Shown here: positions 6,543-10,088 of the stretch, in pieces
Position numbering within the stretch: the stretch's first letter is position 1
Layout of the letters: the number at the start of each line of letters is the position of its first letter
Origin: Clostridiaceae bacterium
GTDB taxonomy: Bacteria; Bacillota; Clostridia; DSM-8532
Assembly (NCBI GenBank): GCA_012842645.1
Contig: DUSJ01000144.1
Location: forward strand, 1 to 10,088
Reading direction: 5' to 3'
Length of the DNA stretch: 10,088 nt
The notes under the pieces: generated by a model
Database searches by the model: none
Told to the model about the DNA's origin: nothing
The model's input: only the letters and a program-made list of their open reading frames with translations
Made by a program: the position numbers and the translations under genes

Positions 6543-8036
6543 TTGGACAAGCCATTATTAAAACTGGAGAATGTTAATTTAAAAATTGATAATTTCGCTT
6601 TATCAAACATCAATCTTGATCTGTACGGCGGAGAGATTCATGTCATAATGGGAGAAAACAGGTCAGGCAAGACTTTGCTTATGCAGATTGTCAGCGGGAT
6701 GCTGTCCCCGAACGCGGGGCGGTTCTTCCTGGACGGCAAGGAGATGAAATACAGCGAATACAGTTCGCATATAAAAAACATCATTACTTATGCCCGCCAG
6801 GAGTCAGAAATGCTGACAAACCTGACCATTGCGGAAAACCTGTTCTTCAACAACATGCCGTATAAAAACAGAATCCTGAAAACAATTGATTATGACAAAC
6901 TGAATTACATGTGCCAGGAATTGCTGAAGGAGCTGAATCTTCCAATATCCATATATGACAAGGTATCTTCGCTTGGCCTGGCGCAAAGGCAGATTTGTGA
7001 GTTCTTAAGGGCTTATGTTTCAAAATCCAAAATCGTCATACTGGATGAGCCATTTGCCGCATTGACGCAAGGCGAAAGAGAACTTCTCTGCAAGGTCGTA
7101 AAAGGTATCAGGGAAAAAGGCGTCGGTATCTTTTACATCACACACAGCCTGGATGACGTATTCCAGCTTGGGGACAGGATCACCATAATCAAGGACGGCA
7201 GGATTGTTGATACGAGAAATGTTTCGGACTGCACCCGGGAAGAGATCATAAAACTGATGAGCGGTCATTACATTCAGACCAGGTATCCCAAGATCAAAGT
7301 GAAAACCGGGAACGTAATATTGTCGGTGAAGGATCTGTGCTTTGAAGATAAATTGCAGAATATCAACTTTGACCTGCGGCAGGGTGAAATACTGGGGGTA
7401 ACGGGTCTTGCAGGCTCCGGGAGAACGCTTCTTGCAAAATGTTTATTTGGAGCGGTGGATAACGTACAGGGCAGGATCTATATAAACGGTTCGGAAGTTA
7501 AGATAACCGATCCCCACACCGCAATTTCCAACGGAATTGCCCTGATTCCGGAAGACCGTATAAACTATTCCATATTCAGTTATCTTACCGTCAGTGACAA
7601 TATTTCAGTGTCGTCATTGAAGAGGTTCGCCCATTTGCTCAAAATAGACGTTCCCATATTGATGCACTCGGTTATGGAATATATCAAAAAGCTGAATATA
7701 ACCCAGCACCCCAGTGAGAGCATCCTTCAATATTCCAGCGGGAACCAGCAGAAAGCTGTTTGTGCGAAGTGGATCATGAGCAGGGCAAAAATCTTTATAC
7801 TTGATGAGCCTACCCGTGGATTGGACATTGCAAGTAAAATTGATATTTACAATTTTATCAACGACCTTGTCAAAAAGGATGTCGGAGTGATTTTCATCTC
7901 TTCAGATATAGAGGAAATCCTGGGAATATGCGACCGAGTCGCTGTTCTGTCAAGCCGTACCCTTGCGTGTGATGTCTCAACCAGGGACATCACCGTGGAA
8001 AGGATAATGGAGCTGGCTACAAGGGAAGATATATAG
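6543..8036 (+). CDS. Orphan dual-domain sugar-type ABC ATPase with altered signature motifs
   Basis: This 497-residue protein has two fused nucleotide-binding domains of the RbsA/XylG/MmsA class. NBD1 has Walker A GENRSGKT (37-44, with the usual GA replaced by RS), a Q-loop in YARQES, a weak signature LGLAQRQ (144-150), Walker B VILDEPFAAL with D168 and E169, and H201 in YITHS. NBD2 has a degenerate Walker A GLAGSGRT (288-295, Arg for Lys, as usual in the family), PEDR, and Walker B IFILDEPTRGLD. Its signature reads Y397-S-S-G-N-Q-Q where relatives, including MmsA in this window, have LSGGNQQ. The start is TTG, supported by AGGGAG at 6529-6534 with 8-nt spacing; a nearby ATG at 6536 is out of frame and stops quickly. 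It is probably co-transcribed with the DeoR gene. No permease or binding protein accompanies it, so it may serve MmsB, serve a remote transporter, or act in regulation. These alternatives are inference. Confidence 0.93.
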   Translation: MDKPLLKLENVNLKIDNFALSNINLDLYGGEIHVIMGENRSGKTLLMQIVSGMLSPNAGRFFLDGKEMKYSEYSSHIKNIITYARQESEMLTNLTIAENLFFNNMPYKNRILKTIDYDKLNYMCQELLKELNLPISIYDKVSSLGLAQRQICEFLRAYVSKSKIVILDEPFAALTQGERELLCKVVKGIREKGVGIFYITHSLDDVFQLGDRITIIKDGRIVDTRNVSDCTREEIIKLMSGHYIQTRYPKIKVKTGNVILSVKDLCFEDKLQNINFDLRQGEILGVTGLAGSGRTLLAKCLFGAVDNVQGRIYINGSEVKITDPHTAISNGIALIPEDRINYSIFSYLTVSDNISVSSLKRFAHLLKIDVPILMHSVMEYIKKLNITQHPSESILQYSSGNQQKAVCAKWIMSRAKIFILDEPTRGLDIASKIDIYNFINDLVKKDVGVIFISSDIEEILGICDRVAVLSSRTLACDVSTRDITVERIMELATREDI

Positions 8037-8074
8037 AAAAATCCCTCCATAAATCTCATAGTATCCTGCAATTC

Positions 8075-8110
8075 GGCATAAGCCGTCAAAAGACGGCTTA
8101 TGCCATTTTT
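8075..8110 (+). terminator. Intrinsic terminator of the regulator/orphan ATPase operon
   Basis: A perfect 13-bp GC-rich stem, GGCATAAGCCGTC (8075-8087) with GACGGCTTATGCC (8092-8104), closes on an AAAA loop and is followed by ATTTTTATTTTG. It lies about 40 bases after the ATPase stop. Confidence 0.92.
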
Positions 8111-8116
8111 ATTTTG

Positions 8117-8125
8117 TGATATAAT
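8117..8125 (+). promoter_or_regulatory. Predicted extended -10 promoter of the two-component genes
   Basis: TGATATAAT is a perfect TATAAT (8120-8125) preceded by the TGN extended -10 element. There is no good -35 at the usual distance, because that position falls in the arm of the preceding terminator. The predicted start near 8132 gives a leader of about 25 nt before the response regulator. Confidence 0.55.
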
Positions 8126-8156
8126 AGTCCTTGAAAAATCAGGGAAGGACATTAAA

Positions 8157-8825
8157 ATGCCAAGGATTTTGCTTGTAGAAGACGATATCAATATAGTTTC
8201 AAATCTTTCCGAATACCTGCGCGGCGAAGGCTTTGAAATCGATTCCGCCGACGGCCAGAGCCTGGCCATAGCAAAAATGGACGAGAAAAAATACGATCTG
8301 CTCCTTATAGACATATCCCTTAAGGAAGGCAATGGATTTGCTGTCTGCGCAGCCGCAAAGGCAAGGGGCATACCTGTTATATTCCTTTCGGCATCCGGGG
8401 ATGAATACAGCGTTGTCACGGGTCTTGACATGGGAGCGGATGATTATGTCAGCAAGCCCTTCAGACCAAGGGAACTCCTGTCACGTATCAGGAATGTCCT
8501 GAGGCGAAGCGGCAGGAATCAGACTATTATCGAAATCGACAATATAAAGGTGGATACAGTAAAGGGAGTGGTGACAAAAAACGGGACCGAGGTTTTCCTG
8601 TCCGCCCTCGAGTACAGGCTGCTGCTCGTATTCCTGAACAACAGGGGCGTAGTAATGTCCCGCAGCAGGCTTCTTGAGGAGATATACGATATAGCTGGCG
8701 AGTTTGTCAACGACAATACCCTGACAGTGTATATAAAGCGCCTGCGTGACAAGATCGAGGATGACCCGCAAAATCCTGCAATAATAAAAACTATCAGGGG
8801 ACTTGGCTACAAGGTCGGTGATTGA
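8157..8825 (+). CDS. OmpR/PhoB-family response regulator
   Basis: This 222-residue cytoplasmic regulator has an N-terminal receiver domain (about 1-115): acidic pocket E8-D9-D10, phosphoacceptor D52 in LLIDISL, S78 in the switch Thr/Ser position and K100 in YVSKPF. A C-terminal winged-helix DNA-binding domain (about 125-222) has LSALEYRLLLVFLNN, then SRSRLLEEIYD, VYIKRLRDKI and TIRGLGYKV. The start at 8157 gives the standard MPRILLVEDD and has AAGGA (8145-8149) 7 nt upstream. An ORF extension to 8100 would run into the terminator and is rejected. The stop codon directly abuts the GTG of the histidine kinase, so the two are co-translated partners. It most likely controls the ABC transporter gene downstream, whose promoter region carries phased repeats. 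Confidence 0.95.
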   Translation: MPRILLVEDDINIVSNLSEYLRGEGFEIDSADGQSLAIAKMDEKKYDLLLIDISLKEGNGFAVCAAAKARGIPVIFLSASGDEYSVVTGLDMGADDYVSKPFRPRELLSRIRNVLRRSGRNQTIIEIDNIKVDTVKGVVTKNGTEVFLSALEYRLLLVFLNNRGVVMSRSRLLEEIYDIAGEFVNDNTLTVYIKRLRDKIEDDPQNPAIIKTIRGLGYKVGD

Positions 8826-9833
8826 GTGGGCTATTTCAGAAATCCGGAAATCAAAAAAAGCGCTTTACTGTATATAACCGTGGCTGTCATTCTTACCGGT
8901 ACGGGTTTCCTGCTGGGAACAGGTACCGGGCTTTTTGCTATGGCTGCGTCGGTATTCTACATATCGGCCCATTTTATAATGTCATACTCAAGGTATCGCA
9001 AAATAGCGGGTCTGGCCGATAAAATCGACCAGATCCTCCATGGGAAAGAAAAAATCGAATTCAGGGATTATTCAGAGGGAGAACTGTCCATACTGCAAAG
9101 CGAGATCCAGAAGCTTACCGTCCGATTCAGGGAACAGTCCCAGGTCCTTAAAAATGATAAAATTTACCTGGCCGACTCGCTGGCTGATATTTCCCACCAG
9201 ATCAGAACGCCGCTCACATCCATCAACATAATATTATCACTCCTGTCCAACCCTGACTTGCCGGAGAAACGAAGGATAGAGCTGATAAAAGAGCTTGAAA
9301 CGCTGGTTTCAAGGATAGACTGGCTTATAACTGCACTTCTGAAAATATCGAAGCTGGATACCGGAACGGTAAAACTTAAAAATGAAACGGTCCATGTTGA
9401 CGAACTTATCAGGAAGGCTGTTGAGCCTATCGCTATACCAATAGAGCTTCGCGGGCAGGAACTGGATATCCGTATCCAGGAAGGAGCCTCATTTACAGGG
9501 GACTTTTCCTGGTCCGTCGAGGCAGTGGAAAACATACTGAAAAACTGCATGGAGCACACGCAGGAGGGCGGAACCATAAGCATTTCTGCCCATGAGAATC
9601 CCATCTACACCGAAATAATCATATCCGACAACGGTCCGGGCATTGATCCCCGGGATCTGCCGCACCTGTTTGAAAGGTTCTATAAAGGTAAAAATTCAGG
9701 CAGCAGCAGCTTCGGCATCGGTCTTGCCCTTGCCCGTATGATCATAACGAGCCAGAACGGCACCATAAAGGCGGAAAACCGCATGGAAGGCGGCGCCAGG
9801 TTCATTATACGGTTTTTCAAGGGCAATATGTAG
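8826..9833 (+). CDS. Membrane sensor histidine kinase with minimal extracytoplasmic loop
   Basis: This 335-residue kinase has two adjacent hydrophobic helices (about 13-31 and 36-54) separated by only a few Gly/Thr residues. It therefore has almost no external sensor domain, which is the layout of intramembrane-sensing kinases such as BceS. After a linker (55-115) comes the HisKA dimerisation helix with phosphoacceptor H124 in DISHQIRTPL. The HATPase domain follows, with N-box ENILKNCMEHT (N236/N240), G1 box DNGPGID, F-box LFERFYKG and G2 box SFGIGLALA. The start is GTG immediately after the response regulator TGA, with only a weak G-rich ribosome binding site (GGTCGGTG, 8813-8820), which suggests translational coupling. 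Kinases of this form often sense through a neighbouring ABC transporter, and an ABC ATPase gene follows 168 bases downstream. Confidence 0.94.
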   Translation: MGYFRNPEIKKSALLYITVAVILTGTGFLLGTGTGLFAMAASVFYISAHFIMSYSRYRKIAGLADKIDQILHGKEKIEFRDYSEGELSILQSEIQKLTVRFREQSQVLKNDKIYLADSLADISHQIRTPLTSINIILSLLSNPDLPEKRRIELIKELETLVSRIDWLITALLKISKLDTGTVKLKNETVHVDELIRKAVEPIAIPIELRGQELDIRIQEGASFTGDFSWSVEAVENILKNCMEHTQEGGTISISAHENPIYTEIIISDNGPGIDPRDLPHLFERFYKGKNSGSSSFGIGLALARMIITSQNGTIKAENRMEGGARFIIRFFKGNM

Positions 9834-9839
9834 TCGTAT

Positions 9840-9893
9840 GTGACGTTTTAGTTATTTTCCAGTCACCAGCATGTCACCTTAATGGGGTAAAAT
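9840..9893 (+). promoter_or_regulatory. Control region of the downstream ABC gene: 11-bp-phased GTCAC elements and a -10 box
   Basis: GTCACC occurs at 9862-9867 and 9873-9878 as a direct repeat with an 11-base period. An inverted copy, GTGAC, lies at 9840-9844, exactly 22 bases before the first. A -10-like TAAAAT follows at 9888-9893 and no good -35 is visible. Direct repeats of about 11 bases replacing the -35 are typical targets of OmpR/PhoB-type regulators, which fits the response regulator encoded just upstream. Binding is inferred. Confidence 0.5.
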
Positions 9894-9912
9894 TTAGCCT
9901 GGAACAGGCAGT

Positions 9913-9975
9913 GGACGGTAAACTGCGCATAACGGCTGCAGCCTGCAGGCGCACCGTTTTATAAGTCTGCCGTCC
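9913..9975 (+). promoter_or_regulatory. Structured leader of the downstream ABC gene
   Basis: This stretch can form a GC-rich hairpin: ACGGT 9915-9919 with ACCGT 9953-9957, GCGC 9925-9928 with GCGC 9949-9952, and an inner palindromic GGCTGCAGCC. It is followed by TTTTAT. The left arm can instead pair as GGACGG (9913-9918) with CCGTCC (9970-9975), close to the ribosome binding site. The two pairings exclude each other. It could be a weak terminator after the kinase gene or an attenuator; no known riboswitch class is recognised. Confidence 0.3.
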
Positions 9976-10001
9976 CCATGACAAAAATAACGGAGGTAAT
10001 T

Positions 10002-10088
10002 ATGGAAATACTCAGGGTTGAAAATCTCACAAAGATATACGGCAGCGGCGAGAACATGGTCAAAGCGCTGGACGATGTGTCATTCTCC
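10002..10088 (+). CDS. ABC transporter ATPase, MacB/LolD/BceA type (3' end outside window)
   Basis: Only the first 29 residues are present: MEILRVENLTKIYGSGEN, then MVKALDDVSFS. This is the typical N-terminus, with the A-loop Tyr, of ATPases paired with FtsX/MacB-type permeases. The Walker A would lie just past the window edge. The start has a strong CGGAGG (9991-9996) 5 nt upstream. The gene follows the response regulator and kinase in the same direction, the usual order of two-component/ABC modules for antimicrobial peptide or envelope stress response in Firmicutes. The substrate and the exact subfamily cannot be read from this fragment. Confidence 0.85.
   Translation, partial: MEILRVENLTKIYGSGENMVKALDDVSFS

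Noticed and set aside
7847..8431. A 194-codon minus-strand frame spanning the ATPase end, the terminator and the response regulator start
   Set aside because: It crosses a strong terminator and two well-supported genes, and its translation is Ser/Arg-rich and featureless.

Overview
The window reads as chromosomal DNA of a low-to-moderate-GC Gram-positive bacterium, most likely class Clostridia. The evidence is the strong AGGAGG-type ribosome binding sites with some TTG and GTG starts, sigma-A-like promoters in an AT-rich spacer, intrinsic terminators, a lipoprotein solute-binding protein with a Gly/Ser/Asn linker, and a two-component system placed next to an ABC transporter. The species cannot be named from sequence alone. 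No mobile element, CRISPR array, tRNA or rRNA is visible.

Layout. (1) Bases 1-1400 hold the 3' part of a plus-strand gene for a multi-spanning membrane protein of unrecognised family. It ends at a strong bidirectional terminator (1414-1449). (2) Bases 1467-5466 on the minus strand form a complete ABC importer operon of the ChvE/GguAB (MmsAB) multiple-monosaccharide type: solute-binding lipoprotein chvE, then ATPase mmsA, then permease mmsB. A 15-bp hairpin without a U-tract separates chvE from mmsA and probably sets their relative expression. (3) An AT-rich divergent control region (5467-5731) carries good promoters for both directions and three identical TGTTCGTTTT boxes. (4) On the plus strand follow a DeoR-family regulator with an unusual sensor domain (5732-6511) and an orphan dual-NBD sugar-type ABC ATPase with altered signature motifs (6543-8036), ended by a terminator at 8075-8110. 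(5) From 8157 on the plus strand there is an OmpR/PhoB-type response regulator, an adjacent intramembrane-sensing-type histidine kinase, a control region with 11-bp-phased GTCAC elements, and the first 29 codons of a MacB/LolD/BceA-type ABC ATPase that runs off the window.

How the parts work together. The central divergon looks like a self-contained sugar-uptake and control unit: importer on one side, regulator plus an extra ATPase on the other. The extra ATPase has no permease or binding protein of its own here. Together with the non-canonical DeoR sensor it is the most unusual part of the window. The right-hand part resembles the two-component plus ABC modules that Firmicutes use for sensing envelope stress or antimicrobial peptides. 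The phased repeats upstream of the ABC gene are a plausible target for its response regulator. That role and the regulatory links are inferences.
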